From the NCBI GenBank assembly GCA_903912405.1, contig CAIWHF010000235.1:1-34610 (forward strand): DNA of 34,610 nucleotides, in the 5' to 3' direction. The DNA comes from an uncultured Bacteroidota bacterium (GTDB taxonomy: Bacteria > Bacteroidota > Bacteroidia > Chitinophagales > Chitinophagaceae). Shown one piece after another: positions 1 to 9,062 of this stretch (its first letter is position 1; each line of letters starts with the position of its first letter). The notes beneath the pieces were generated by a model. That model made no database searches and had not been told where the DNA came from. It saw only the letters and a program-made list of their open reading frames with translations. The translations under genes were made by a program, and so were the position numbers.

Positions 1-153
1 AAATTATTGTAATGTATAAAAAAGCAAATGGTTAACAATCAGCTTTCATATTGCAATTTATTTTATTCTTTAATTTTTTCAAATTTGAGCCAATTTTGGG
101 GGTAGTTTTCCTCTCAAGGATTGTAATTTGCACTAAAATTTGTAGTTTTCAAC

Positions 154-1881
154 ATGATTCCAGTATTTAAACCCTTAGCAGTACCTAAACGGTCCTTTTT
201 ACCCCAAGACTTTACCATTACCACTTGGGAAGCTGTTGCACCTTTTGTGCAACAGCTTATTGATTTTCAAATACATACGTTAGAATTATTTAACCAATGG
301 CTCCTATATGTAAGTGAATTAGAAGCCGTTATTAGCGAGGATGCTTGCTGGAGACAGATTAAAATGACCTGCAATACACAAGACCCTAGCTTAGAAGAAG
401 CCTATACTTATTTTGTAATGGAAATAGAACCCCCTTTAAAGCCCTTAGCTTTTGAGTTACAAAAAAAACTAGATCAGACTTCTTTTAAAAAGGATTTAGA
501 TAGGGCTAGCTATTTCCCCTATTTGAGAGGTATTGCCAATGCCATAGCATTATATAAGGAAGAAAATATTGCCGTTCAGGCAGCTATCAATGTGCTAGCG
601 CAACAATATGGTGCTACCGCCTCCAAAATGACCATTCATTTTCAGGAAAAGGAATATACCCTGCAACAAGCAGCAAAATTTCTGCAAAGCAGTGATGCTG
701 AAATTAGAAAAGAAGTGTTTCATTTGATTTCCAAAAGAAGATTAGAAGACCAACAAGTGCTGAACGATCTTTTCGATCAATTGGTCACAAAAAGAAATCA
801 AATAGCATTAAACGCTGGTTTTGAAAATTATAGAGATTATAAATTTAAAGAACTGGGTCGATTCGACTATAGCGTTAAAGATTGTTTCGAATTTCATGAA
901 GCTGTCAAAGAGCATATTGTTCCCATTCAAAAGAAACTACTACAACACAAAAAATCTCTTCTAAAGCTTCCAGGAGCATTAAGACCATGGGATACCAGCG
1001 CTACTCCGCAAGGGCAAAAAGCACTGAGTCCATTTAGGGATGGTAACGATTTAGCAGCTAAATCAATTCAAGTATTTGAAAAATTGAACCCTTACTTTTC
1101 TTCTTGCATAGCAAGCATGCAATCGATGGGAAGATTAGATTTAGATAGTAGAAAAGGGAAAGCTCCTGGTGGCTATAATTGTCCACTAGCAGAAACTGGA
1201 GTGCCTTTTATTTTTATGAACGCCGCAGGCACCCATGGAGATGTTATTACTATGATGCATGAAGGCGGCCATGCATTTCATTCGTTTTTATCCCACCCTC
1301 TTACCCTTAGCGCATTTAAAGAATACCCAATGGAAATTGCCGAATTGGCCAGTATGAGTATGGAATTATTTTCCATGGAGCATTGGGATGTTTTTTATGA
1401 AAACAAAGAGGATTTAAAAAGAGCGCAACTAGAAGAATTGGAGCGCATTATTGACGTACTCCCTTGGATAGCAACGATTGATTCTTTTCAACATTGGCTT
1501 TATACCAATCCAGCGCATACGGAAGCTGAACGCACACAGGCTTGGATAGCAACCTTAGATAAATTCTCTACGCAAGAAGTAGATTGGAGTGGATTAGAAG
1601 CAATCCGTGCTGCTTCTTGGCAAAAGCAATTGCATTTATTTGAAGTGCCTTTTTATTACATCGAATATGGCATTGCTCAATTAGGTGCATTAGCTATGTG
1701 GCGCCAATACAAACAAAATAAAGAGCAAGCCTTAGCAAATTATTGTAATGCGCTGAGCTTGGGATATACCAAAACGCTGAAAGAACTTTATCAAATTGCT
1801 GGAATACAATTTGATTTTAGTCCGGCTTATATTAAAGAATTAGCTGCTTTTGTATCAGCAGCAATAGATGAGATGTTATAA
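154..1881 (+). CDS. M3 family oligoendopeptidase (PepF/thimet-like zinc peptidase)
   Basis: Predicted cytoplasmic zinc metallopeptidase of 575 aa that cleaves short peptides, probably in peptide turnover. The zinc site is visible: HEGGH at residues 369-373, with the third ligand expected at Glu397 in the AELAS segment, 28 residues after the first His as in PepF-type enzymes. The upstream PGGY..P stretch and the downstream FYYIEYGIAQLGA segment are also typical of family M3. There is no signal peptide, so it acts inside the cell. The ATG at 154 is the first good start. A near-consensus Bacteroidota -7 box (TAAAATTTG, 134-142, one base longer than usual) sits 11 nt before it. It leads a tight + strand run with the YciO-type gene and ligA. 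Family assignment is firm; the exact peptide substrates cannot be read from sequence. Confidence 0.93.
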   Translation: MIPVFKPLAVPKRSFLPQDFTITTWEAVAPFVQQLIDFQIHTLELFNQWLLYVSELEAVISEDACWRQIKMTCNTQDPSLEEAYTYFVMEIEPPLKPLAFELQKKLDQTSFKKDLDRASYFPYLRGIANAIALYKEENIAVQAAINVLAQQYGATASKMTIHFQEKEYTLQQAAKFLQSSDAEIRKEVFHLISKRRLEDQQVLNDLFDQLVTKRNQIALNAGFENYRDYKFKELGRFDYSVKDCFEFHEAVKEHIVPIQKKLLQHKKSLLKLPGALRPWDTSATPQGQKALSPFRDGNDLAAKSIQVFEKLNPYFSSCIASMQSMGRLDLDSRKGKAPGGYNCPLAETGVPFIFMNAAGTHGDVITMMHEGGHAFHSFLSHPLTLSAFKEYPMEIAELASMSMELFSMEHWDVFYENKEDLKRAQLEELERIIDVLPWIATIDSFQHWLYTNPAHTEAERTQAWIATLDKFSTQEVDWSGLEAIRAASWQKQLHLFEVPFYYIEYGIAQLGALAMWRQYKQNKEQALANYCNALSLGYTKTLKELYQIAGIQFDFSPAYIKELAAFVSAAIDEML

Positions 1882-1885
1882 TACC

Positions 1886-2506
1886 ATGCTATTAAAAATA
1901 CATCCCGATAATCCGCAAGAGCGCTTGCTGCAACAAGTAATTGATTGCATAAAAGCCGGTGGGGTAATTATTTACCCCACCGATACGGTATATGGATTGG
2001 GCTGTGATATTTATAATCAAAAAGCCATAGAGCGTATTTGTAAAATAAAAGAGGTGCTTCCCAAACAAGCACAGTTTAGTTTTGTATGTAGCGATTTAAG
2101 TCATTTAAGCAACTATACAAAAAATGTAAACACCCCTATTTTTAGATTATTAAAGCAGTGCTTGCCAGGCCCCTATACGTTTATTCTGGAGGCCAATAAA
2201 GAAGTGCCGAGGCATTTGAAAATAAAAAAAGACACTATTGGTATTCGAATACCAGATCATGCAATTACGCAACAACTCATTAGCTTATTAGGCCATCCTA
2301 TCATGAGCATGTCATTGCCACCAAACGAATGGGACAGCTATGAAACAGACCCTGAAGAAATTTGGCAACGATTTTCTAAAGTTGTAGATTTAGTAATTGA
2401 TGGCGGTATTGGACAACAACAACTATCTACCATTATAGATTGTACAGCAGAAAACCCCCTTATCTTAAGAGAAGGTGCTGGTGCAATACCAGCATCCATA
2501 ATATAG
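1886..2506 (+). CDS. YciO-type protein of the Sua5/YciO/YrdC family
   Basis: Single YrdC-like domain protein of about 206 aa. The segment YPTDTVYGLGCDI near the N-terminus and the closing LREGAG motif define the family. The opening IHPDNPQ, the PGPYTFIL stretch and the SDPEEI-like stretch match E. coli YciO more closely than TsaC/Sua5. TsaC and Sua5 make threonylcarbamoyl-AMP for tRNA t6A; the role of YciO is less well settled, so I name the family and not the reaction. An in-frame ATG at 1868 overlaps the peptidase gene, but the ATG at 1886 gives the normal family N-terminus (MLLKIHPDN) and lies 4 nt after the preceding stop, so I chose it. The ligA start follows 6 nt after its stop, which suggests one mRNA. 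Confidence 0.88.
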   Translation: MLLKIHPDNPQERLLQQVIDCIKAGGVIIYPTDTVYGLGCDIYNQKAIERICKIKEVLPKQAQFSFVCSDLSHLSNYTKNVNTPIFRLLKQCLPGPYTFILEANKEVPRHLKIKKDTIGIRIPDHAITQQLISLLGHPIMSMSLPPNEWDSYETDPEEIWQRFSKVVDLVIDGGIGQQQLSTIIDCTAENPLILREGAGAIPASII

Positions 2507-2512
2507 CGGACC

Positions 2513-4597
2513 ATGTATTCACAAGAACAAGAAAAATATTATTTCGATCAGGCTAAACAATTTCTAGCCAATGATGTGCCTGAAGATGAGGCTTCTTACG
2601 AATTGCTAAAAAAGGTTATCAAATATGCCGATTGGAAATACTATGTGCAAAGCAATCCTTTATTAGCAGATGTAGAATACGATATCCTTTTCAAACAATT
2701 ACATCGTTTCGAACAAACACATCCTCAATGCATAAAAAATGATTCTCCTACACAGCGCGTTGCTATGGGCTTAAGTGAACGGTTTCCGAGTGTAGCGCAT
2801 TTAGTACCCATGCTAAGTTTAGAGAATACGTATAATGAACAAGATATTTTAGATTGGGATAAAAAGTGTAGAGAATCTATACAAGTAAATGCAATTACCT
2901 ATTGCATAGAACCTAAATATGATGGCGCTAGTATCTCATTAGTATACCAAAACAATATACTAGATCGTGGTATAACTAGGGGAGATGGTGTAAAAGGGGA
3001 AGAAATTACGAATAATGTAAAACAAATAAGAAGCATTCCCCTAAGTGCTTCGTTTATAGAAAAAGGTATTGAGCAAATTGAAATTAGAGGGGAGGTAGTG
3101 ATTCATAAAGCCATCTTTGATGCCTATAACCAACAACGGGCAGAGGAAGGATTAGCCCCTTTGGCCAATCCAAGAAATGCAGCATCGGGCACCCTTCGCA
3201 TGTTGGATGCTCAAGAAGTGGCAAAGCGAAAACTTACGGCCATTGCTTATCATGTAAGTAATATCACAGCGTCTCCAGCTGCGGCGTTGCCAAGAACCCA
3301 TTACGACATGGTGCGCTTTTTAGCCCAAGAAGGTTTTCCTACACCTATTCAAGAAATGCGGGTGTGCACCACCATACAAGAAGTAATTGCTACCTGCAAT
3401 AAATTTGAACAAGAAAGAGATCAATTGCCATTTGAAATAGATGGTATGGTTATTAAAGTAAATGACTTATGGCAACAAGAACAATTAGGTATGACCTCCC
3501 ATCATCCTAGATGGGCGGTAGCCTTTAAATTTAAAGCGCGACAAGCAACAAGCAAATTATTAAAAGTAGAATTTCAAGTAGGAAGAACCGGCAGTATAAC
3601 TCCCGTTGCAAAAATTGAACCCGTTCCAATTGGTGGTGTAGTCGTTAGTTCTGTTTCTTTGTTTAATGAAGAAGTAGTAGCGGAAAAAGATTTAATGATT
3701 GGCGATTATGTTCTATTAGAACGAGCAGGTGATGTAATTCCTTATATCGTAAAATCAATACCTGAATTGCGCAGTGGAGAAGAAACACCTATCCTATTTC
3801 CAAAACAATGTCCTGTTTGTAAAAGCGACTTAGAAAAGCCTCTAGAAGAAGCCGTATGGAGATGCGTTAATGTAGCGTGCGAAGCACAAGTTGTAGAACG
3901 CATTATACACTTCGCTAGCAAAGATGCTATGGATATAAGAAACTTAGGCGTTTCTAATATTCAAAAATTATTTGACTTAGGTATTTTAAAAAGCATCCCC
4001 GCTATCTATGACTTAGATTGGTCCCGCATCAGCAGTTTGGAAGGATTTGGAGCAAAATCTGTAAGTAATTTGCAACAAGCTATCGAGCAATCTAAAACGC
4101 AAGAATTAAACCGTTTGTTATTTGGGTTAGGCATACGCTATGTAGGTGAAACAACGGCTAAAATTTTAGCCAATGCTATAGATACGATTCAAGATTTATA
4201 TACCTGGACAGAAGAACAATTATGTAGCCTAGAAGATATTGGTCCGAAAGTAGCGGCATCGGTAGCACATTTTTTCCAACATCCAGAAAACAGAACACTG
4301 ATAGAGCAACTAATTGAAAAAGGTGTTTCGGTTGACAATAAACGTAAATCCACCGCATTAATAGAAGGTGTATTCTCTGGTAAATCCTTTTTATTTACAG
4401 GCACCCTTACGGCTTTCAAAAGATCTTATGCAGAGCAAATGGTTGAAGAAAAAGGGGGCACAATAGCCAATTCTGTAAATTCTAAATTAGATTTTTTAGT
4501 GGTGGGTACTGATGCGGGGAGTAAACTTGAAAAGGCAAAAAAACTAAATACTATAACCATTCTAAATGAGCAGGAATTTATAGAAATGCTCCATTAG
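2513..4597 (+). CDS. ligA: NAD-dependent DNA ligase LigA
   Basis: Seals nicks in duplex DNA during replication and repair, using NAD+ as the adenylate donor. The 694 aa show the full family layout. There is an N-terminal Ia domain with the Y-D-x-L segment near residue 56, and the adenylation motif KYDG with Lys135 as the AMP acceptor. An OB domain follows around 330-410, then a four-cysteine zinc finger (Cys433, 436, 451, 456), helix-hairpin-helix repeats around 500-600, and a C-terminal BRCT domain from about residue 615. All key residues are present and length is normal. It is the last gene of the + strand run and ends 2 nt before the stop codon of the convergent amidohydrolase gene. Confidence 0.98.
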   Translation: MYSQEQEKYYFDQAKQFLANDVPEDEASYELLKKVIKYADWKYYVQSNPLLADVEYDILFKQLHRFEQTHPQCIKNDSPTQRVAMGLSERFPSVAHLVPMLSLENTYNEQDILDWDKKCRESIQVNAITYCIEPKYDGASISLVYQNNILDRGITRGDGVKGEEITNNVKQIRSIPLSASFIEKGIEQIEIRGEVVIHKAIFDAYNQQRAEEGLAPLANPRNAASGTLRMLDAQEVAKRKLTAIAYHVSNITASPAAALPRTHYDMVRFLAQEGFPTPIQEMRVCTTIQEVIATCNKFEQERDQLPFEIDGMVIKVNDLWQQEQLGMTSHHPRWAVAFKFKARQATSKLLKVEFQVGRTGSITPVAKIEPVPIGGVVVSSVSLFNEEVVAEKDLMIGDYVLLERAGDVIPYIVKSIPELRSGEETPILFPKQCPVCKSDLEKPLEEAVWRCVNVACEAQVVERIIHFASKDAMDIRNLGVSNIQKLFDLGILKSIPAIYDLDWSRISSLEGFGAKSVSNLQQAIEQSKTQELNRLLFGLGIRYVGETTAKILANAIDTIQDLYTWTEEQLCSLEDIGPKVAASVAHFFQHPENRTLIEQLIEKGVSVDNKRKSTALIEGVFSGKSFLFTGTLTAFKRSYAEQMVEEKGGTIANSVNSKLDFLVVGTDAGSKLEKAKKLNTITILNEQEFIEMLH

Positions 4598-4599
4598 AA

Positions 4600-5748
4600 T
4601 TAGATAATGCGTTTTACAAATGTTATTTGTCTATCCTCTTCTTTAAGCAATAAAAGTCCGGGTGTGTATTTTTCTGCTATACATCCTAAATGGTTTTGCA
4701 TAGACAAGGCATTAGCGCCATTCCATGTGGCCCATTGTAATACATCCTCTAGTTGAACTGTAAAATTTTCGAGCAACACGTTGAGCTCGGAGCAAATATC
4801 CAATTGATCATTAGACGCTAAACTATCTGTGCCAATACAAATAGGAACGCCCATTGACTGGAGTAAGGCTATAGGTGGCAAAGTGTTTTCAATATAAAGG
4901 TTAGCATTAGGGCAAACACACCAAAATGCCTTTTCAAATCTTGCTTTAATTATTTCAATATCATCTTTACTCGTAAACGTATTATGCACCAACAATAATG
5001 GATGTGAAGGATTTATCCATGGCGCATAGGTAGCTAAAGAACTTTGACCACTTGCCTGAAAATGATCGGTATTCGTTTGTAAAGTTTCGTAGAGTCGAAG
5101 CATATGCCCTTCTTTAAAAAGATACAACTCGTTTTCTGCTGCACATTCTTGATTATGAATCGACAAGGTTGCTCCTTGCTGATGCGCATTTATTAAAGAC
5201 AATAATTCTTTAGAAAAGGAATAGGGTGCATGCGGTGTAATAGAACAGGATAAGTTACTCTTCTTAAATGTTGCTTCTATAGCAGTACTATATTGAAATC
5301 TAGCTTCTGCAAAAGGTGCTGCAAAACCCAAACATTCTATAAATGTGTGTATAGCAATTGGTGACTGTTGCTTTAAGGATAGCGAATCGTCGTTATTTGA
5401 AATATCACCAATAGCAACGGTACCTTTCGCAATAAGAAAATCATGCGCCACTTGCATAGCTAATTTTCTTTCTTCTAAGGTGCTGTGTGCACGCTGCAAA
5501 CTTATGGAGCTCAAAAAGGTAACCAAACCGGTATGTTTGGGAACTACTTGCTTTAAATGAGATAATTCTAAATGACAATGCGCATTTACAAAGCCCGGAC
5601 AAATGATGCCTTCATAATAAACATCTACAGCTGTTACTTGCTCATGGTATTCTACTGCTTCTATACAACCTGTTTCGTTTATACAAATAACCGAGTGTGG
5701 TGGTAAGAACTTTTTTCCATCATGTATTTTATCTGCTGCAATGCGCAT
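4600..5748 (-). CDS. Amidohydrolase, aminodeoxyfutalosine deaminase-like
   Basis: Metal-dependent TIM-barrel hydrolase of 382 aa. Visible metal and catalytic positions are H57-C-H59 (NAHCHLELSH), H198 and E201 (IHNQE), H255 (LVHNTFTS) and D308 (GTDSLASND). The H-N-x-F-x-S motif and the GTDSLASN motif recall the Helicobacter-type 6-amino-6-deoxyfutalosine deaminase of the futalosine route to menaquinone. Other members of this amidohydrolase group act on S-adenosylhomocysteine, guanine or triazines, so the substrate is an inference. No mqn gene is adjacent. It lies 16 nt downstream of the pseudouridine synthase gene on the same strand and is probably cotranscribed. No signal peptide; cytoplasmic. 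Confidence 0.8.
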   Translation of the reverse strand: MRIAADKIHDGKKFLPPHSVICINETGCIEAVEYHEQVTAVDVYYEGIICPGFVNAHCHLELSHLKQVVPKHTGLVTFLSSISLQRAHSTLEERKLAMQVAHDFLIAKGTVAIGDISNNDDSLSLKQQSPIAIHTFIECLGFAAPFAEARFQYSTAIEATFKKSNLSCSITPHAPYSFSKELLSLINAHQQGATLSIHNQECAAENELYLFKEGHMLRLYETLQTNTDHFQASGQSSLATYAPWINPSHPLLLVHNTFTSKDDIEIIKARFEKAFWCVCPNANLYIENTLPPIALLQSMGVPICIGTDSLASNDQLDICSELNVLLENFTVQLEDVLQWATWNGANALSMQNHLGCIAEKYTPGLLLLKEEDRQITFVKRII

Positions 5749-5764
5749 GAAAGGATGCTTGATC

Positions 5765-6904
5765 TTATTTAAAATGTTTTAAAAAGATAATTTCTTTGTC
5801 TGTAAGAAAGCGCCATTTGCCTCTTTGAATATTTTTCTTGGTTAAATTAGCATACATCACTCTGTCTAGCTTTTCAACTACATACCCTAAGGATTCAAAA
5901 ATTCTTCTTACAATTCTATTTTTACCACTATGAATTTCAATACCAATGGTACGTTTAGTTTCTAGGTAAGCAATTTCATCAACCTTAATCAAGCCATCTT
6001 CTAAGGTTAAGCCTGCTTGCACTTTTTCAAAATCTTCTTTCTTAAAATCTTTATCTAATTCGGCTTGATAAATTTTCTTCACAGCGTTTTTAGGATGTGA
6101 TAATTTTTGAGCTAAATCACCATCATTCGTCATTAATAACAAGCCTGTTGTATTTCTATCTAATCGCCCTACAGGGTACATTCTTCCAGCATCTGCATTT
6201 TTAACTAAATCCATAACTGTTTTTCTACTGCGTTCATCATCGGTAGTTGTTATAAAGCCTTTTGGCTTATTCAACAATATGTATACTTTATCTTGCACAG
6301 GTTTTACTACTACTTGATCGTACATGACCACATCCGTTTCTTGAACTCTATAACCTGGTTCTGTAAAAACAACACCATTCAATGAAACCTTTCCTGATTT
6401 TATCAATGCAGCGGCATCTCTTCTTCCACAAATACCTGCATGCGCAAGATATTTATTGAGTGGCATAGCTGCTTCCGGAAGCTCTTCAAAATCTTGATTA
6501 TGATGAAAGCTCTTTTTAGAAATTAGTTTTTTTCCTGTTTTAGAAGTGCGTTCTGGGGTAGTTTTTGTTTTGGTATAATCGGTAACTTTTGGTGCTGGTC
6601 CGTATTGAGATACTGCAGCATCTTTTTTAGCATACGGTCTATCTTTTTTAAAGCTGGTGTCTTTAGCATTAAAAAACTCTTTTTTATTTTTCTCTTCTGT
6701 TAAACGATCTTGTTTACGCTCATTTTTATAAGCTGTTTTAGGATTCGTTTTTTTCATGAATTTATCAAAAGGGTGGGCACCCGCATCTTTTTTCTCAGAT
6801 TTGGATACGGTTGCTTTTTTATCACCTGCTTGTTTTGCCGGGCTATTTCTTTTAGCGGTTCCACTTTTAGGTGAATGAGTTTTACTATTTTTTCTGGGCT
6901 CCAT
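5765..6904 (-). CDS. rRNA pseudouridine synthase, RsuA/RluB/RluE family, with long basic N-terminal extension
   Basis: Isomerises uridine to pseudouridine in ribosomal RNA. Of 379 aa, the C-terminal 230 carry the enzyme: an S4 RNA-binding domain (about 149-195, starting PLNKYLAHAGICGRRDAA) and the catalytic domain with GRLDRNTTGLLL, where Asp249 is the catalytic aspartate. The first roughly 145 residues are low-complexity, rich in Lys, Ser, Thr and Pro, and probably disordered. Many Bacteroidota homologues carry a similar charged leader, but its job is unknown; extra RNA or ribosome binding is plausible. It cannot be assigned to RsuA, RluB or RluE from sequence alone. It has its own promoter (6930-6937) and leads a two-gene unit with the amidohydrolase. 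Confidence 0.93.
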   Translation of the reverse strand: MEPRKNSKTHSPKSGTAKRNSPAKQAGDKKATVSKSEKKDAGAHPFDKFMKKTNPKTAYKNERKQDRLTEEKNKKEFFNAKDTSFKKDRPYAKKDAAVSQYGPAPKVTDYTKTKTTPERTSKTGKKLISKKSFHHNQDFEELPEAAMPLNKYLAHAGICGRRDAAALIKSGKVSLNGVVFTEPGYRVQETDVVMYDQVVVKPVQDKVYILLNKPKGFITTTDDERSRKTVMDLVKNADAGRMYPVGRLDRNTTGLLLMTNDGDLAQKLSHPKNAVKKIYQAELDKDFKKEDFEKVQAGLTLEDGLIKVDEIAYLETKRTIGIEIHSGKNRIVRRIFESLGYVVEKLDRVMYANLTKKNIQRGKWRFLTDKEIIFLKHFK

Positions 6905-6929
6905 AAATTTTACAATTCAATCGTAAAGA

Positions 6930-6937
6930 CAAAGGTA
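6930..6937 (-). promoter_or_regulatory. Bacteroidota -7 promoter element for the pseudouridine synthase gene
   Basis: The minus strand reads TACCTTTG, a perfect match to the TAnnTTTG -7 motif of the Bacteroidota primary sigma factor. It ends 25 nt before the ATG. No clear TTTG is seen at the expected -33 distance. Confidence 0.45.
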
Positions 6938-7002
6938 CAATCTTTGTGCATGCTTTTCTAATAACTTATCAAATTGAAATGTATCTTTAAAAAATAATAC
7001 TT

Positions 7003-7581
7003 ATGGCATTACTACCCTACTTTAAAAAAGGACTTATGGAAGCAGGCTGCGATGAAGCCGGAAGAGGCTGTTTGGCCGGACCGGTATTTGCAGCATCGGT
7101 AATTTTACCCAACGATTTTTATCACCCCCTATTAAATGATAGCAAGCAACTGAATGAGCATCAACGAGAACTATTGCGACCTATCATTGAGAAAGAGGCA
7201 CTAGCATTTGCTGTAGCTCAGGTATCGCCACAAGAAATTGATGCCATTAATATTCTAAAGGCTTCTTTCAAAGCAATGCATAAGGCCATTGACAATCTTC
7301 AAGTAAAACCCGCATTATTATTAATTGATGGCAATAGATTTACACCCTATTTAGGTATTGCGCATGAGTGCGTTGTAAAAGGAGACGGAAAATATGCTGC
7401 TATTGCAGCAGCAAGTATTTTAGCAAAAACCTATAGAGATGATTTTATGTTTGCCGCACATCAAGATTACCCTCATTATAAATGGAATGAAAATAAAGGC
7501 TATCCTACTAAAGCCCATAAAGCGCTTATTTTAGTACATGGGTTAACACCACTTCACAGAGTTACATTTAAGTATACGTAA
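7003..7581 (+). CDS. rnhB: Ribonuclease HII
   Basis: Cleaves the RNA strand of RNA-DNA hybrids and incises at ribonucleotides embedded in DNA. The 192 aa carry the family signature GCDEAGRGCLAGPV with Asp17 and Glu18, then Asp109 in LLIDGN and Asp128 in VKGDGK, giving the expected four acidic active-site residues. The AAASILAKTYRD segment follows Asp128 as in other RNase HII enzymes. Length is normal. A weak -7-like box (TATCTTTA, 6982-6989) lies 13 nt before the ATG. The stop codon abuts the stop of the convergent histidine kinase gene with no base between them. Confidence 0.97.
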   Translation: MALLPYFKKGLMEAGCDEAGRGCLAGPVFAASVILPNDFYHPLLNDSKQLNEHQRELLRPIIEKEALAFAVAQVSPQEIDAINILKASFKAMHKAIDNLQVKPALLLIDGNRFTPYLGIAHECVVKGDGKYAAIAAASILAKTYRDDFMFAAHQDYPHYKWNENKGYPTKAHKALILVHGLTPLHRVTFKYT

Positions 7582-8550
7582 TTATACCAATGGTAATTTA
7601 ATAATGAATGTACAGCCCTTTTCAGATGGCTCTTTAAGATAAATACTTCCCTTATGTTGCACTATAATTTTCTTAGTTAAATACAAACCCAAGCCTGTAC
7701 CTTTCTTTTTTCTTACTTGCTCGTTTCCTATTCTATAAAATTTCTTAAATACTTCTTGTTGCTCTTCTGCAGCAATGCCTTCGCCTTCATCTGCAATAGA
7801 GCAATAGGCCCATTGCTCATCGGCATATACCCTAATAGCAATGTTAGTAGCTGCAGGTGCATATTTAACGGCATTATCTAAAATATTATGAACGGCCAAT
7901 TGAATTAGAAAAGCATCTCCTAAAATGGAACAAGTAGTGGCACTATCCAATGTAAATCTATTGCCAAAGCGACTTGAAAATTGCTGGATACTTTGTGCTA
8001 CTAAATCAGAAAAAATAATTTTTTCTTGAACGGACTGATATTGTTTTCCTTCTATTTGAGAGGCCAAGAGCATATTGTTACACAGATCATTTAATCTATT
8101 GCTTTCTGTAACACTTCGTTGTAATAATAATTTTTGCTGATCAGAATCTAAATTTCGTTTTTCAAGCGTTTCTAGATTGAGTTTTATAGCTGCCAAAGGC
8201 GATTTCAATTCGTGGGTTACAGCCAACATAAAATTGTTTTGTTGTTTGTTAAGCCTATTGGTTCGGCTATAAAAACTAAAAACGACGGTTGCGCCTATTA
8301 AGATTACAATTAAAAAAGTGCTGCCCTCTGCAATATATTGCTTGGTTCTGCGATCTCGTTTATTCTCGATTTGTTGTAATTGCTGTTGAAAAGCAATGGT
8401 ATGTGTTTGATTTTTGTACTCGACTAAGAGCAATTGTTGTTCCTTATTAAATAAAAGCTGACTTTGCTTTTCTAGACTTATACCCCAAAATACCAATGCG
8501 GCTACTACATAAAAAAATAACATAAAATGTAATAGACTAATGCGTTTCAT
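7582..8550 (-). CDS. Sensor histidine kinase, two transmembrane segments
   Basis: Membrane-bound histidine kinase of 322 aa. Hydrophobic segments at about 6-25 and 74-95 flank a short extracytoplasmic loop of about 50 residues with no recognisable sensor domain. The kinase core has an H-box AVTHELKSPL (His113 as phospho-acceptor), an N-box with Asn226 (HNILDNAVKY), a G1 box DEGEGI (254-259) and a G2 box GTGLGL (284-289). There is no HAMP or PAS domain. No response regulator gene lies nearby, so its partner is elsewhere. It starts 11 nt after the gldH stop and is the last gene of the yicC-gldH-kinase unit. A link to envelope or gliding functions rests only on this position. Confidence 0.93.
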   Translation of the reverse strand: MKRISLLHFMLFFYVVAALVFWGISLEKQSQLLFNKEQQLLLVEYKNQTHTIAFQQQLQQIENKRDRRTKQYIAEGSTFLIVILIGATVVFSFYSRTNRLNKQQNNFMLAVTHELKSPLAAIKLNLETLEKRNLDSDQQKLLLQRSVTESNRLNDLCNNMLLASQIEGKQYQSVQEKIIFSDLVAQSIQQFSSRFGNRFTLDSATTCSILGDAFLIQLAVHNILDNAVKYAPAATNIAIRVYADEQWAYCSIADEGEGIAAEEQQEVFKKFYRIGNEQVRKKKGTGLGLYLTKKIIVQHKGSIYLKEPSEKGCTFIIKLPLV

Positions 8551-8561
8551 AAAGAACAGAC

Positions 8562-9053
8562 TTAGTTGGTTTTTTGTTTTTCTACGCGTAAGCCCACTTG
8601 AAGAATTTCTGGCAATGGATTTTCACGCATGATTTGCTGAAAAGTAATTTTATACATACCCTTCTTGGTAAATTTTGTATGCCCGCTTGTTCCAGACAAT
8701 GGCATCAATTGCTCATAAATTTCTCCCATACCTCTTCCCAACCATTTCCCATTTTTATCGGCTAATGGAATCTCTACTTTACTTTCCACACCTTGTTTTT
8801 CGCTCGGCAATTGTGTAGTAATTGACAACCAAATATTTGAAAAAGGATAAGCATCGGTATGTCTAATTAGAAAATACAATTGATAGTTAGCTGCTGTATC
8901 TTCTATATTGAATTCGAAACTAGCCTTTTCTTTATGATCCCAAACATTATGATTGAGCGCAACTTGCTTTTGGTACATATCAATATGCGTGCAGCTTTGC
9001 ATGGCAATTACAAAAAATAATATTCCAATGGTAAGAAGGTATACTTTTTTCAT
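8562..9053 (-). CDS. gldH: Gliding motility lipoprotein GldH
   Basis: Lipoprotein of 163 aa resembling GldH, one of the Gld proteins needed for Bacteroidota gliding and associated with the type IX secretion machinery. The signal peptide ends in the lipobox AMQSC with Cys21 as the lipidated residue. The mature part shows the WDHKEKASFEF and YPFSNIWL segments that I associate with GldH, and a C-terminal beta-rich stretch. gldH occurs in many Bacteroidota that do not visibly glide, so its presence marks the phylum more than it proves motility. It sits 9 nt after yicC and 11 nt before the kinase gene, on one probable mRNA. Confidence 0.85.
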   Translation of the reverse strand: MKKVYLLTIGILFFVIAMQSCTHIDMYQKQVALNHNVWDHKEKASFEFNIEDTAANYQLYFLIRHTDAYPFSNIWLSITTQLPSEKQGVESKVEIPLADKNGKWLGRGMGEIYEQLMPLSGTSGHTKFTKKGMYKITFQQIMRENPLPEILQVGLRVEKQKTN

Positions 9054-9062
9054 ATTATATAA

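Noticed and set aside
4176..4419. Two overlapping short antisense frames in ligA
   Set aside because: Both are inside the helix-hairpin-helix coding region of ligA and show no protein-like features.
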